A stretch of 64,000 bases of DNA from Rariloculus sp965263005 (GCF_965263005.1 NZ_OZ253579.1:2232001-2296000), one strand, 5' to 3'; positions 10,201 to 18,522 are shown, numbered from the stretch's first letter. The notes: generated from the letters alone by a model not told the origin. A program made the numbers and translations.

Positions 10201-10423
10201 TCCCTTCAAGCGCTTCCTCGATGCGGATGCAGACGCCTTCCTCGACCTCCTCGGGCGTCGCACCCAGGAATGGCACGGTGACGGTGACGATTTCGAGATC
10301 GACCGCCGGGAATTCTTCCTGGCGTGTGTTGCTGAGCGAGATCAGGCCACCGACCACGAGCACGGCCATCAACAGGTTCGCAGCGACCGGGTTGTCGACG
10401 AACCACTGGATGATACTTCTCAT
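7229..10423 (-). CDS. RND efflux pump inner-membrane permease (AcrB/HAE1 family)
   Basis: 1064 residues, the usual length for a proton-driven tripartite efflux permease. A transmembrane helix lies at residues 8-28, then a periplasmic porter domain, a central group of helices with LVLGIVVDDAIVVGERIYAHE (the TM4 acidic motif, about residues 395-415), a second periplasmic domain and a C-terminal group of helices (VLGMIALSGVVVNSSLVLVDY). It is last in a three-gene minus-strand operon, 16 bp after the adaptor gene. No TolC-type outer-membrane gene is adjacent. Substrates cannot be predicted. The 3' end faces the gene ending at 7182. Confidence 0.95.
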   Translation of the reverse strand: MRSIIQWFVDNPVAANLLMAVLVVGGLISLSNTRQEEFPAVDLEIVTVTVPFLGATPEEVEEGVCIRIEEALEGTENVFKMTSTSSEGSCSVNVELESGSDTIKALNDIKSKIDSINTFPAQTERPIVSQVAVTSQVADIVISGQTDERTLKTLAQEMREDIAAIDGISQVTMEYVRPDELSIEVSENTLRRYGLTLDTVANAIRRSSLDLPGGAIKTGGGEILVRTKGQYYVGQEFEDIVVVTREDGTALTLGEVARVIDGFEEGDLSVRFNGAPAAMVRVYRIGNEDTIESSEKVGAYLEEARARLPEGIDLTIWRDSANELGARLNVLLSTAGGGLALVLLVLALPLRFRLAMWVAAGIPIALLGSVMTFGFFDVTLSTLTVMGFILVLGIVVDDAIVVGERIYAHERDAEDQRTAAVNGTHEVAVPVIFGVLTTVAAFMPIIFVPGRLGQFFAVVGIVVCICLAFSIIESMMILPSHLSHRKRARDTEQGPRMQKWLGFQNRLAEGLENFAEHKYGGRLRAILPWRYSVLAAGGGVLIIMGGLALSGRIGFQFFPAIEGNQVTASLTMPEGINVAETTRAAEQIELAAQELIAELDAEYPETPGIVQYLLTSVGRSASRGGGPRANVVSPALSHRAEIALALLPTSERGGVTANEISQRWRELAGTVPDAVELSFSSDAFTAGAAISIELRGRNVDDLREAATLVRGELARFNGVTDITDSFRSGKQEAKLSLRPEARTFGLTLNDLASQARQAFYGEEAQRIQRGTEDVRVMVRYPEDERRSLGDLEDMRIRTDTGVEVPFASVANVEFGNGYSSIQRVDRQRVVTVTADVVRSVTTPERVLASLQSGALPEILSNYRSVSYTLSGEQEERNEAIGGLFSLVPMALLVIYAILAIPLKSYFQPIVIMSVIPFGTVGAILGHMIMGWSLGLPSVLGMIALSGVVVNSSLVLVDYINRQRRLGIDLREAVARAGVVRFRPILLTSVTTFVGLAPLMLRDVPETAFIVPMAISLAWGVVFATIITLFLVPCLYLALEDFIKWDVPDTPADIVPSTHRVTGTG

Positions 10424-10439
10424 CGGTCGTTCCTCCGGT

Positions 10440-11588
10440 TCAGCTTTGCGGCAACAGCGGCTGCACCCGCATGCCGTCTACGACGGTCTGAAGCGCCGAG
10501 ACGCTGACCAGCTCGCCGCGTTCGAGCCCGCCCGTGATGAACACTTCGTCCCGGTACACTCTGAGCACCTCGACGGTACGGAAATAAAGACGGTTTTCGG
10601 TGTCGACGACGAGCACCTGATTTTCGTTTCGCAGCGCCGAGCGCGGCAGCACGACAACATCTTCCTCGGCGATACCTTCGATTTCAGCCTGGACGAACAG
10701 TCCGACCGGCGGCGGGACGACATCGTCGCTTTCGTCCGCCCGTACTCTCGCGATCGCGTAGACCATGCGGCTCCCCGGATCGATCTGTGCTTCCGTGCGG
10801 GCGATCTTGCCTGCCCAACGCTGTTTTTGCCCCGCGAATTCGGCGGTCAGCGATACGTCAGGCGCCAGCGAATCTGCGATCTCGCCTCGCTGACTCAGCG
10901 GCACGTTGAGGTAAGCCAGCTGCTGGTCGGCGATGGGCAGCCGCACTTCGACGTAATCCACAGCGTAGACGCTCGCAATCGACGTGCCGCGGCTGATGAA
11001 CTGGCCGACATCGACCTGCTCACTGCGCACGAGGCCATCGAACGGCGCCGCCAGCGTCGTTCGAGTGAGGTCTCTGCGCGCCGTATCGAGCACGAGCTCG
11101 GCATCCTGCAGCGTTGCCTGCGCGACACGCGCCGTGCGTAGTTTCGTGTCGAGATCGGCGCGGCTGATCAATTGACGCTCCTGAAGGTCTTCTGAACGCG
11201 CCAGCTCGGCCTGCGCGAGCTCGAACTCGGCTTGCGCCCGGGTCAAACTGGCCTGGGCTCTTTGCGCGGCAGCGCGGTGATCGCGGTCGTCGATTCGAAG
11301 CAGCGGCTCGCCAGCCTCGAAGTAGCCGCCCGAGACGAGATTCGGCGAGATCCAGACCACGTTGCCGAAAACCTCGGGCACGAGTTCTGTCTCCGTTCGC
11401 GGTTCGACCGTGCCCTGAGCGTGGACCTGCAACTGCACGGCGCCGGGATTGACCTGCACGACGCGCACGGCAATCGGCACCGCTTCGGGCTGAGACGGAC
11501 TCAGCTGTCCGCCGGTCCCGATCAGAACGACCGCCACCGCCAACGCAGTGACGACCAGCAGGATTGGGAGGATGTATCTGGCTTTCAT
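10440..11588 (-). CDS. RND efflux periplasmic adaptor (membrane fusion protein)
   Basis: 382 residues. An N-terminal hydrophobic anchor (residues 5-25) is followed by the biotinyl-lipoyl half-motif (VEPRTETELVPEVFGNVVWISPNLVSGGYFEAGEPLLRID, split around a coiled coil rich in Ala, Glu, Arg and Gln at about 100-160). Then come the second lipoyl half (TLAAPFDGLVRSEQVDVGQFIS), beta-barrel and membrane-proximal domains. It bridges the permease to an outer-membrane channel. Its start overlaps the end of the regulator gene by 4 bp (ATGA), indicating translational coupling. Confidence 0.93.
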   Translation of the reverse strand: MKARYILPILLVVTALAVAVVLIGTGGQLSPSQPEAVPIAVRVVQVNPGAVQLQVHAQGTVEPRTETELVPEVFGNVVWISPNLVSGGYFEAGEPLLRIDDRDHRAAAQRAQASLTRAQAEFELAQAELARSEDLQERQLISRADLDTKLRTARVAQATLQDAELVLDTARRDLTRTTLAAPFDGLVRSEQVDVGQFISRGTSIASVYAVDYVEVRLPIADQQLAYLNVPLSQRGEIADSLAPDVSLTAEFAGQKQRWAGKIARTEAQIDPGSRMVYAIARVRADESDDVVPPPVGLFVQAEIEGIAEEDVVVLPRSALRNENQVLVVDTENRLYFRTVEVLRVYRDEVFITGGLERGELVSVSALQTVVDGMRVQPLLPQS

Positions 11589-12337
11589 ACGGTAGTCCTT
11601 GTGTTGCCGGTCCGTGCCGACAGGAGAGCGTCCCTGGCGTTATTGCGAAAAATCCGGTTCAGGTCTCTCATCGCGCGGCCGATGGCAATCGCGTCACGGT
11701 TGGCGAGTGCGGCGCGAAGCTCCATGGCCACATTTCTGTGACTCTCGTGGCTGAGCTTCGGCCGGATGCCCAACTCGCGCAGACGCGCGACGAATGTCGT
11801 TCGCAGCCCGTTGACGATGAGCCGCAACACCAGGTGATCCGCAACATCGACAAAAAATTCGCCGAGTTTTCGCGTCGCATCATGCATGCGCGCACCAGTG
11901 CTGTCAGAGGAAAGCATTTCGGCGATGATCTCGTCCGCGTATTCGAGATCCTCGTCCGTCGCTTTGTCGAGCGCGGCGCGCGCGGCCGTGTCCATGAGGA
12001 CACCGAGGACGTGCAACACTTCGTCGACGAGCTTGATGTCGGGAACGTCGTTGAGGTCGAGCAGCGGCCCGAGCACATCCAACGTGCAATGATCGACCGG
12101 GACGACCCGCGCGCCGCCGGGATGGATTGACGCGATGCCGAGCTGCTCGAGCTTCTTCAGCGCTTCGCGTACCGCGCCGCGGCTCGTGGCGAATCGCGTC
12201 GTCAAGTCCCGCTCCGACGGCAAACGCTCGCCGGCGCGGTACTGGCCGCGCAGGATCTCATCGCGCAGAATTGCGGCAATCCCCTCGCTGCGCGATACCG
12301 CTGTCCGCTTGGACGAGCTGTACTTCGGTGTCGTCAT
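11585..12337 (-). CDS. FadR-subfamily GntR transcriptional regulator of the RND operon
   Basis: 250 residues. The N-terminal winged helix-turn-helix reads GEGRLPSERDLTTRFATSRGAVREALKKLEQLGI in essence (ERLPSERDL and SRGAVREALKKL are visible, about residues 36-70). A C-terminal all-helical FCD-type effector domain occupies about 95-235, with the usual Asp and His positions (RMHDATRKLGEF, SHESHRNV). It is first in the regulator-adaptor-permease operon. Two FadR-type palindromes sit 8-33 bp upstream of its start, so autorepression of the whole operon is likely. Confidence 0.9.
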   Translation of the reverse strand: MTTPKYSSSKRTAVSRSEGIAAILRDEILRGQYRAGERLPSERDLTTRFATSRGAVREALKKLEQLGIASIHPGGARVVPVDHCTLDVLGPLLDLNDVPDIKLVDEVLHVLGVLMDTAARAALDKATDEDLEYADEIIAEMLSSDSTGARMHDATRKLGEFFVDVADHLVLRLIVNGLRTTFVARLRELGIRPKLSHESHRNVAMELRAALANRDAIAIGRAMRDLNRIFRNNARDALLSARTGNTRTTV

Positions 12338-12344
12338 CGGTGAA

Positions 12345-12357
12345 TTGGTCCTACCAA
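12345..12357. promoter_or_regulatory. FadR/GntR-type operator 1
   Basis: TTGGTCCTACCAA is a perfect inverted repeat (TTGGT, 3-bp centre, ACCAA). It fits the TGGT-N3-ACCA consensus of the FadR branch of GntR regulators and begins 8 bp upstream of the regulator start codon at 12337. Confidence 0.7.
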
Positions 12358-12359
12358 CC

Positions 12360-12370
12360 TGGTCTGACCA
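12360..12370. promoter_or_regulatory. FadR/GntR-type operator 2
   Basis: TGGTCTGACCA is a perfect palindrome of the same TGGT-N3-ACCA class. Its centre is 14 bp from that of operator 1, about one and a half helical turns. A tandem pair suggests cooperative binding by the adjacent regulator. Confidence 0.68.
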
Positions 12371-12645
12371 AAAGCCTACGATAAGGATTCAGTCGCGGCA
12401 AGGCCGCCATGGCCGAACTATAGGATTCTCTACACATCGATCGAGAATCACGGTCGCGAGGATCGACTTGCCGGCCGTGCCGGAGTCGACGTGCCGGCGC
12501 CTCGTCCTGGTCCGGTATTGCAGCCACGGCACGCGGGTCCGCTACGGGCCTGTCGTGCTAGCATTGCGGCGTCGCGATCGGTTGAAACAGCAGGCGCCGA
12601 GACCTGTCACCGCTCGCGTCGGCACAATGATTACGGAGCATACGG

Positions 12646-13518
12646 ATGAAGAATGTCTCCCAATCCGGGACGGCATGGGTGATCGTCGTGCTTGCCGCGG
12701 TGCTCGTGAGCATTCCGGCGGCTGCGCAGGTAGTTCTTGCGGGCCAGTGGACAGGGAGGTATCACGAGGATCAGCCGGACCGCTTACCCGGTCCCGAGCT
12801 CGGCGACTACGGTGGCCTGCCGCTGAATGACGCGAACCGCATGCGGGCGCAGGCCTGGAGCGCTTCGATTCTCTCTTTGCCGCTTTATCAGTGCCGCGTC
12901 CATCCGGTCGACTATGCTGCGAGCTTTGCGCAAATCAGGATATGGGAGACCGTCAACCCGGGCACTCAGCAGCTCGTGGCGATCCATGTGCAGCATTTCG
13001 CCTGGGGTACCGTGCGGACGATCTGGATGGACGGCCGTGAGCATCCTGCGGAATATGCCCAGCACACGGCCATGGGATTCTCGACCGGCGAGTTCATCGG
13101 CCAGACGCTCAAGGTTCGCACGACGCACCTCAAGGAAGGCTGGCTGCGCCGCAACGGTGTGGCCCGAAGCTGGCATGCGACTGTCACCGAGCATTTCACG
13201 CGGCGCGAGGACATTCTGACGTGGCATGTCTACATCGAGGATCCGGCCTATCTCGAGGAGCCATTCTTCCGCAACCGCGACTATGTCCTGAACCCTACGG
13301 GCCGCATGGGACCGTATCCGTGCGAGAGCGTGATCGAGACCGTAGTGCCCGAAAACTATTTTCCGCACTATCTGCCGGGCGAAAATCCCTATCTGACCGA
13401 GTATTCGATAAATCACGGTATTGCATACGAAGCGACACGGGGCGGCGCTGCAACCATGTACCCGCAGTACATGGAGGCGATCAGACGCATGCCCCCGCCT
13501 GAAGCGCCGGCGCAATGA
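12646..13518 (+). CDS. Exported protein, DGRxHP family (divergent member)
   Basis: 290 residues with a Sec signal peptide (hydrophobic residues 10-28, cleavage near AAAQ). It is a distant member of an unnamed family repeated through this window: it keeps a Cys (YQCRVHP, about 82), WMDGREHPAEYAQHTAMGFS (about 126) and VYIEDPAYLEEPF near 200, but the usual GDTLVV reads IGQTLKVRT. The function is unknown. It is first of three genes joined by 4-bp ATGA overlaps (12646, 13515, 14531), which argues for a shared role with the metallo-hydrolase downstream. It is divergent from the RND operon. Confidence 0.75.
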   Translation: MKNVSQSGTAWVIVVLAAVLVSIPAAAQVVLAGQWTGRYHEDQPDRLPGPELGDYGGLPLNDANRMRAQAWSASILSLPLYQCRVHPVDYAASFAQIRIWETVNPGTQQLVAIHVQHFAWGTVRTIWMDGREHPAEYAQHTAMGFSTGEFIGQTLKVRTTHLKEGWLRRNGVARSWHATVTEHFTRREDILTWHVYIEDPAYLEEPFFRNRDYVLNPTGRMGPYPCESVIETVVPENYFPHYLPGENPYLTEYSINHGIAYEATRGGAATMYPQYMEAIRRMPPPEAPAQ

Positions 13519-14534
13519 GATCGACCGCTAACGGGGCAGACATGACGAGATATCTGGCATGCGCTTCGCTGGTTGGCCTCGCCGCGGGCATGGTACTTCC
13601 AGGCGGCAAGCTTGAAGCGCAGCAGCAGGACTTCAGCAGCGTCGAGATCAAGACGCTCCAGGTGACTGACAATATCCATATGCTCGTCGGCGCCGGCGGG
13701 AACGTTACCCTCCAGGTCGGCGACGACGGGGTATTGATCGTTGACACCCAATTCGCGCCGCTTTCGGAGAAGATCACCGCGGCGATCGCCGAGCTTTCCG
13801 ATCTCCCGATCCGCTACATCGTCAATACACATCATCATGGCGACCACATGGGCGGCAACGAGAACCTGAGGGTCGCCGGAAACACGGTCATCGGCGGCAA
13901 TATGCCCGGCCCCGTGCCTTATGCGGGGGGCGGCGCGCAGGTGATCGCGCACGAGAACGTGTTGCTGCGCTTGAGCGCGATGACGGGCGAGCAGGCCGTC
14001 CCATCGACGCTGTGGCCGACGAATACCTTCTTCAACGAGGAGAAGAAGCTCTATTTCAACAGCGAAGGGATCCGCATTATTCACCAGCCCGCGGCGCACA
14101 CCGATGGCGACGTGATCGTGTTTTTCCGCCGGTCGGACGTCATCGCGGTCGGCGATGTCTTCTCGACGACCAACTATCCCGTGCTCGACCTGAACGCGGG
14201 TGCAAGCTATCGGGGCGTGATTGACGCGCTTGATACCATCGTCGATCTCATCATCCCCGTATACGGGCAGGACGGGGGCACGCTCGTGATCCCGGGGCAC
14301 GGCAGGCTGTCGGGCCTCGGCGACGTGCTCGACTATCGGGAGATGGTACTCGTCATCCGTGACCGTCTGCGGCACATGATCGACGCGGGCATGACGCTTG
14401 AGCAGGTCACGGCGGCCGGACCGACGCGCGATTACGATCCGGTCTACGGCTCGACAGAGGGATTCTGGACGACCGACCGGTTTATCGAAGCCGCCTACCA
14501 GAGCCTGAGCGCACAGAATCAGGACGAACAATGA
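13515..14534 (+). CDS. Exported metallo-beta-lactamase-fold hydrolase
   Basis: 339 residues. A signal sequence lies near residues 10-36 (an alternative start is Met10). The zinc-binding motif HHHGDH is at 106-111 in a sequence THHHGDHMGGNE; further ligands are likely in HTDGD (about 196) and PGHG (about 260). This is the class B or SoxH/quinoprotein-relay MBL type; the substrate cannot be stated. Start and stop overlap both neighbours by 4 bp, so it is translated with two members of the DGRxHP family. Confidence 0.88.
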   Translation: MRSTANGADMTRYLACASLVGLAAGMVLPGGKLEAQQQDFSSVEIKTLQVTDNIHMLVGAGGNVTLQVGDDGVLIVDTQFAPLSEKITAAIAELSDLPIRYIVNTHHHGDHMGGNENLRVAGNTVIGGNMPGPVPYAGGGAQVIAHENVLLRLSAMTGEQAVPSTLWPTNTFFNEEKKLYFNSEGIRIIHQPAAHTDGDVIVFFRRSDVIAVGDVFSTTNYPVLDLNAGASYRGVIDALDTIVDLIIPVYGQDGGTLVIPGHGRLSGLGDVLDYREMVLVIRDRLRHMIDAGMTLEQVTAAGPTRDYDPVYGSTEGFWTTDRFIEAAYQSLSAQNQDEQ

Positions 14535-15307
14535 GAAGCTGCCACCCGACGCAGCGGGTTGCGATGGTCCTTGCAGCGGCCGTCGTCGGCCTGGTCATCC
14601 ACGGGTCGGCCAAGGCGCAGTTTTTTGGTGGACCGTCAGGGCCGCAGGGACCGGCCAGGGAAGTCGCGCCGATCGATCTGACAGGCCAATGGGTGTCGAT
14701 CGTCACCGAGGATTGGCGGTTTCGGATGGTGACTCCGCCGAAGAACGATTTCCCGGGTTTGCCGTTGAGCGCAGCCGCCCGGACCGTCGCCGATGGCTGG
14801 GATCCCGCAGGCGACGAGGCCGAGGGCAATGAATGCAAATCTTACGGCGCCGCGGCGATCATGCGAGTCCCGGGCCGTTTGCGGATTTCATGGGCAGGCG
14901 ATACGACGCTCGAGATCGAGACTGACGCCGGACGGCAGACCCGCAGGCTCCATTTCGACGGTGTGCCGGAACCGGCCGGCGAGCCGACGTGGCAGGGCGT
15001 CTCCGAGTCCGAGTGGATAATGCACAGTGGCGGTTTCGGCCGACCGCCCGTGAACGGAACCTTGCAAGTCGTGACGACGGGCATGAGGGCGGGCTACCTC
15101 AGAAAGAACGGTGTGCCCTACAGCGAAAACGCACACCTCACGGAGTACTTGGAGCTATTGACGCATCCCGACGGCACGGAGTGGCTCGTCGTCCTCAGCA
15201 TCCTCGACGATCCCGAGTACTTCACGACGCGGGTCATCACGAGCAGCAATTTTCGCAGGCAGACCGACCGCAGCGGCTGGGACCCCCAGCCTTGCCGAGC
15301 CAGGTAG
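14531..15307 (+). CDS. Exported protein, DGRxHP family (divergent member)
   Basis: 258 residues, with a signal peptide ending near AKAQ (about residue 29). It shares with the family a Cys (NECKSYGAA), a central region aligned with DGR (LHFDGVPEPAGEPTWQG), LQVVTTGMRAG in place of LVVET, and VLSILDDPEYF near the C-terminus aligned with the IEDP motif. It is the last gene of the 12646-15307 operon, and a full copy of the 160-bp repeat begins about 100 bp after its stop. Function unknown. Confidence 0.7.
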   Translation: MRSCHPTQRVAMVLAAAVVGLVIHGSAKAQFFGGPSGPQGPAREVAPIDLTGQWVSIVTEDWRFRMVTPPKNDFPGLPLSAAARTVADGWDPAGDEAEGNECKSYGAAAIMRVPGRLRISWAGDTTLEIETDAGRQTRRLHFDGVPEPAGEPTWQGVSESEWIMHSGGFGRPPVNGTLQVVTTGMRAGYLRKNGVPYSENAHLTEYLELLTHPDGTEWLVVLSILDDPEYFTTRVITSSNFRRQTDRSGWDPQPCRAR

Positions 15308-15683
15308 CGACCCGGCGGTTCGTGCGGCCCCGGGGGGGCTCGCGAGCTCCGTGCCGCTGATTCGCGTACGCACCCGCAACGCCTCGAAAATCCCGGGGAA
15401 CCGGCCCTGGCAGCCCGTGGCAAAAGTCCCGCTGCGTTCGACCGACGATGCATCCCGGCCGTCTACGTTGCTCGTCGGTCGAATATTCCCGATATTCTCC
15501 CTCCTCGCGCCTTGCCGGCCGGGCGCCTCGCCGGTCTCGGCGCCACACGGGACTTTTGCCACGGGCTGCCAGCGTACTCACTGTCGATGCGATCGATCCC
15601 GAGCGACGCTTCGCGCCGCGCCGCCGATTTCCCCCCTGTTAGACTGATCGATGTTCGTCGACAGGCAAACGGAGTAGCGGCAA
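15308..15683. other. Intergenic region of about 375 bp holding repeat copy 1
   Basis: Apart from the repeat at 15409-15570 this spacer between the 12646-15307 operon and the MscS gene shows no gene. A promoter for the MscS gene should lie between 15571 and 15683 but none is distinct. Confidence 0.5.
15409..15570. repeat. Full copy 1 of the 160-bp terminal-inverted-repeat element
   Basis: 162 bp bounded by perfect 23-bp inverted repeats (15409-15431 and 15548-15570); each contains GCAGCCCGTGGCAAAAGTCC or its complement. The inside is GC-rich and non-coding. The complement of the copy at 52866 aligns along its whole length at roughly 80 per cent by eye. It resembles a MITE or a large REP-like palindrome; no transposase and no clear target duplication are seen. 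Confidence 0.88.
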
Positions 15684-17000
15684 ATGAACGAGTTTTTCTC
15701 ACCGGAGCGGCTCGCGGAACTCGGTGGTTTCGCGTACCAGTGGATATTGGTCAATGTACTTGTGCTTGACAGCGCGGTGCAGCTTGCAATCGTCGTTGCC
15801 GCATGGGGCATCGCCCGGTGGTCGTCCCGGCGCCTGAGGCCGCAGCTCGAACGTCTGAGGTCCAGACCCGGCACGTCGCGAGTGATCGACATTTCGAAAC
15901 CCTTGCTGCTCCCATTGATCTGGCTCGTGCTCCAATGGTTGGCGATTGCGACTGCGAGCACTATGGCCTGGGCCGATCGGCTGCTGATTACCGTCGCGAG
16001 CTTGCTCACCGCGTGGGTCGCGATACGCCTCGTATCTCACCTGGCGAAGCACGATCTGTTGTCGAAGGCGTTTACCCTCGTCGCATGGTCAATCGCGGCC
16101 TTGAACATCCTTGATCTGCTCGACCCGACGATCGCCGTGCTCGACGCGATCGCGATCACGCTCGGCACACTCAGGATATCGGTGTTCACGGTGGTCCAAT
16201 CGACGCTGGCGCTCGCGGTTCTCTTGTGGATCGCGATGTACCTGACGCGAGTCCTCGAAGCCCGGATTCGAACCGTAACCGCGCTGTCGCCGTCCGTTCA
16301 GGTGTTGTTTGCGAAATCCCTGAAGACCGTGCTGATCGGGCTTGCAATCCTGATTGCGATCGACAGCGTCGGGATCGACCTGACGGCGCTCGCCGTCGTC
16401 GGCGGTGCAATCGGTCTCGGTATCGGTTTCGGTTTGCAAAAGGTGATCGGAAATCTCATCAGTGGCGTCATTTTGCTGCTCGACAAGTCGATCAAACCGG
16501 GTGACGTCATCGCCGTGTCAGGGACCTATGGCTGGGTCACGGCGCTGGGCGGCCGTTACGTTTCGGTGGTGACGCGCGACGGCGTCGAGCACCTGATACC
16601 GAACGAGACGCTGATCTCCGAACGCGTGGAGAACTGGACCCACACGCACAACCAAACGCGCCTGAAGCTCGATGTCGGCGTGCATTATGACACCGACGTC
16701 AGGCGGGCGATCGATCTGTGCACTGAAGCGGCGGGGGAGGTGGATCGCGTGCTCGACGATCCCGAGCCCAAATGCCTGCTCGTCGGTTTTGGCGACAGTT
16801 CGGTCGAGTTGCAGGTGAGGTTCTGGATCGCCGATGCGCACAACGGCGTCACGAACGTGAAGAGCCCCGTGCTGCTTCGAATCTGGGACAAATTCAAGGC
16901 GGAAGGGATCGAGATTCCGTATCCGCAGCGCGATTTGCATCTACGCTCCGGCGCGCAGTTGGTCACACCGGCGTTCGAACGGGAAAGTTCCCTGGCCTGA
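15684..17000 (+). CDS. MscS-family small-conductance mechanosensitive channel
   Basis: 438 residues. Several hydrophobic helices occupy residues 1-180. The pore-lining TM3 region reads LAVVGGAIGLGIGFGLQKVIGNLISGVILLL (about 235-265), with the Gly/Ala packing pattern of MscS, followed by the beta domain DKSIKPGDVIAVSGTYGWV and the C-terminal alpha/beta domain. It opens under membrane tension to release solutes. It is a single gene, convergent with a DUF6152 gene; a strong GC hairpin separates them. Confidence 0.92.
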   Translation: MNEFFSPERLAELGGFAYQWILVNVLVLDSAVQLAIVVAAWGIARWSSRRLRPQLERLRSRPGTSRVIDISKPLLLPLIWLVLQWLAIATASTMAWADRLLITVASLLTAWVAIRLVSHLAKHDLLSKAFTLVAWSIAALNILDLLDPTIAVLDAIAITLGTLRISVFTVVQSTLALAVLLWIAMYLTRVLEARIRTVTALSPSVQVLFAKSLKTVLIGLAILIAIDSVGIDLTALAVVGGAIGLGIGFGLQKVIGNLISGVILLLDKSIKPGDVIAVSGTYGWVTALGGRYVSVVTRDGVEHLIPNETLISERVENWTHTHNQTRLKLDVGVHYDTDVRRAIDLCTEAAGEVDRVLDDPEPKCLLVGFGDSSVELQVRFWIADAHNGVTNVKSPVLLRIWDKFKAEGIEIPYPQRDLHLRSGAQLVTPAFERESSLA

Positions 17001-17008
17001 AACGAGTC

Positions 17009-17039
17009 GGCGGCGCCGGGAGCGGATCCCGGCGCCGCC
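17009..17039. terminator. Bidirectional hairpin between convergent genes
   Basis: A perfect 13-bp stem (17009-17021 with 17027-17039; left arm GGCGGCGCCGGGA) with a 5-base loop, 8 bp after the MscS stop and 27 bp before the end of the convergent gene. No T-run follows. Confidence 0.65.
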
Positions 17040-17065
17040 ACGCCTTGAATGTCTGGGAGCGGATC

Positions 17066-17455
17066 CTAGCGGATCGCGAATCCGGCGCGAGGATCGAACT
17101 CGGTACCGTCACCGCGGGTCGCGTGCAGCCATGCGGCGCCGGGACGCCCGTCCTTCATCGGGTGCCCGGTGATCGTAAGCTCGGTACCGGGCGAGAAATC
17201 GCTCCTGCGAATGCCTGCCCGCATGAGCGTGCTAGGGCCTTCGGCTTCGAAGCCCCAGGTCGTCACCGACCCATCTTCGTTCGTCACGTCCACGAGCAGC
17301 CACGAATGTGGATTCGTGTATTGAAATTCCTTGACGACGCCGCTCACGGTAATTTCCCTCTCGTCGTCAAACATCACCGTGGAGTGGTGAGCGAAAGTCG
17401 GGGCCGCGATCAGCACGAAGCTTCCGAGCGCCACTGCCATGTTGATCTTCATCAT
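17066..17455 (-). CDS. DUF6152 family exported protein
   Basis: 129 residues. A signal peptide ends at TFA, followed at once by the family hallmark HHSTVMFD and then the core VSGVVKEFQYTNPHSWLLVDV and TWGFEAEGPSTLMRAGIRRSDFSPGTELTITGHP. DUF6152 proteins are small periplasmic all-beta proteins of unknown role. It lies 15 bp downstream of a DGRxHP-family gene on the same strand; this pairing recurs in the window (see 29586/30496 and 40019/40447). Confidence 0.85.
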   Translation of the reverse strand: MMKINMAVALGSFVLIAAPTFAHHSTVMFDDEREITVSGVVKEFQYTNPHSWLLVDVTNEDGSVTTWGFEAEGPSTLMRAGIRRSDFSPGTELTITGHPMKDGRPGAAWLHATRGDGTEFDPRAGFAIR

Positions 17456-17470
17456 GAGTTCTCCTGACCG

Positions 17471-18388
17471 TCAATTGTCGTCCGAGTCCGTGAAAGTGAA
17501 GTCTTCGAAGTCGGAAGTTCCTTCCTCGTTCTCTATCACGGTGTTGTTCTGATTCTCGTTGAAATGCCAATAGCGGATCCGCAGAAAGTCATCGTCATTG
17601 GTCAGTTTCTTGAGAACCTGCCTAGTGTACCAAGGTTCAACGAGGGCCGGAGGGTCGAAGACCCAGGTATCGGCCTCGATCGTGTCGTCGGCGGTCTTTT
17701 GCCAGATTTCGACGACCTCGACCTGATCGCTGTAGTGCGGCTGAATCCGCTGGTACTGGCCTTCGCGCATCTGGCTCGTGTGAACGACGAGCCTGTCGCC
17801 GTTCCAGAAACCGATGGAATCGCCGAGCCACAGCGGGTAGGCGTCTTCGGGTGCCGGGTGATCGCGTCCGTCGGTGTAGACACGGCGGACTTCGTTCATC
17901 ATCTCGTTGACGAGCCAGGTTTGCTCCGGCGTTACGGCGAACTCCTTGAGAAACGGCTCGGAGATCCAACGCGGCATGCCGGCCGGATTACCCGCGCTCA
18001 ATGGATCGTACTCGATGCCCTGCGCAACGAGATCGAGTTTCTCGATGAGTCTTCGTTCATATTCGGGAGTAAGCTTCGCGGTCGGTAGCTCGTTCATCGA
18101 GCGCTGGTCGGGATCCCAGAAGAACGGAGTGGCTTCCCGCGTCCATATTCCGCTCCAGTCGGGGACGTTTTCCCAGGTCAACATCTGCCCGCCGCCGGCC
18201 TCGCTCTTGAGGTGCCGATAGAGGCCCGAGGCCGTTTCATGCTCGATCGCAAGATCGATCATCGCCTGCTTTTGTGGCGAGGGTGGCGGCGCCGGATCGC
18301 GCTGCGCGGAAACCTGCGGCGCCCAGACCGTCGCGCCCACCATCAGTGCGGCGCCGAGCGAAGTACAACGCTTGCGAACGTTCGTCAT
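17471..18388 (-). CDS. Exported protein, DGRxHP/GDTLVV family
   Basis: 305 residues with a signal peptide ending near VSAQ (about residue 29). Family features: GIWTREATPFFW (about 82), AGMPRWISEPFLKEFAVTPEQTWLVNEMMNEVRRVYTDGRDHP (split motif, about 128-170), GDSIGFWNGDRLVVHTSQM (about 183) and a C-terminal FDPPALVEPW. The conserved Cys of several members is not evident here. The family has no named function; the fold is likely mostly beta. It is cotranscribed with the DUF6152 gene at 17066 (15 bp apart). Confidence 0.75.
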   Translation of the reverse strand: MTNVRKRCTSLGAALMVGATVWAPQVSAQRDPAPPPSPQKQAMIDLAIEHETASGLYRHLKSEAGGGQMLTWENVPDWSGIWTREATPFFWDPDQRSMNELPTAKLTPEYERRLIEKLDLVAQGIEYDPLSAGNPAGMPRWISEPFLKEFAVTPEQTWLVNEMMNEVRRVYTDGRDHPAPEDAYPLWLGDSIGFWNGDRLVVHTSQMREGQYQRIQPHYSDQVEVVEIWQKTADDTIEADTWVFDPPALVEPWYTRQVLKKLTNDDDFLRIRYWHFNENQNNTVIENEEGTSDFEDFTFTDSDDN

Positions 18389-18522
18389 CGAGAGTGCTCC
18401 TGAACGTGTAAAACGATGGAAGGTTACGGGATCGGGACCGGGTCCATCAAGCCCTCGCCGCCGTGCCGTCTGTCCCGAATCGTGGATTGGTCTGCGTTGG
18501 CGGTGCCCGGCGCGGTTCGCGG

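Larger units (their letters stand above)
12338..12645. other. Divergent intergenic region, about 310 bp
   Basis: It holds the two operators next to the GntR gene and presumably the promoters for the RND operon (minus) and for the 12646 operon (plus). Apart from the operators no element is clear. Confidence 0.5.
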
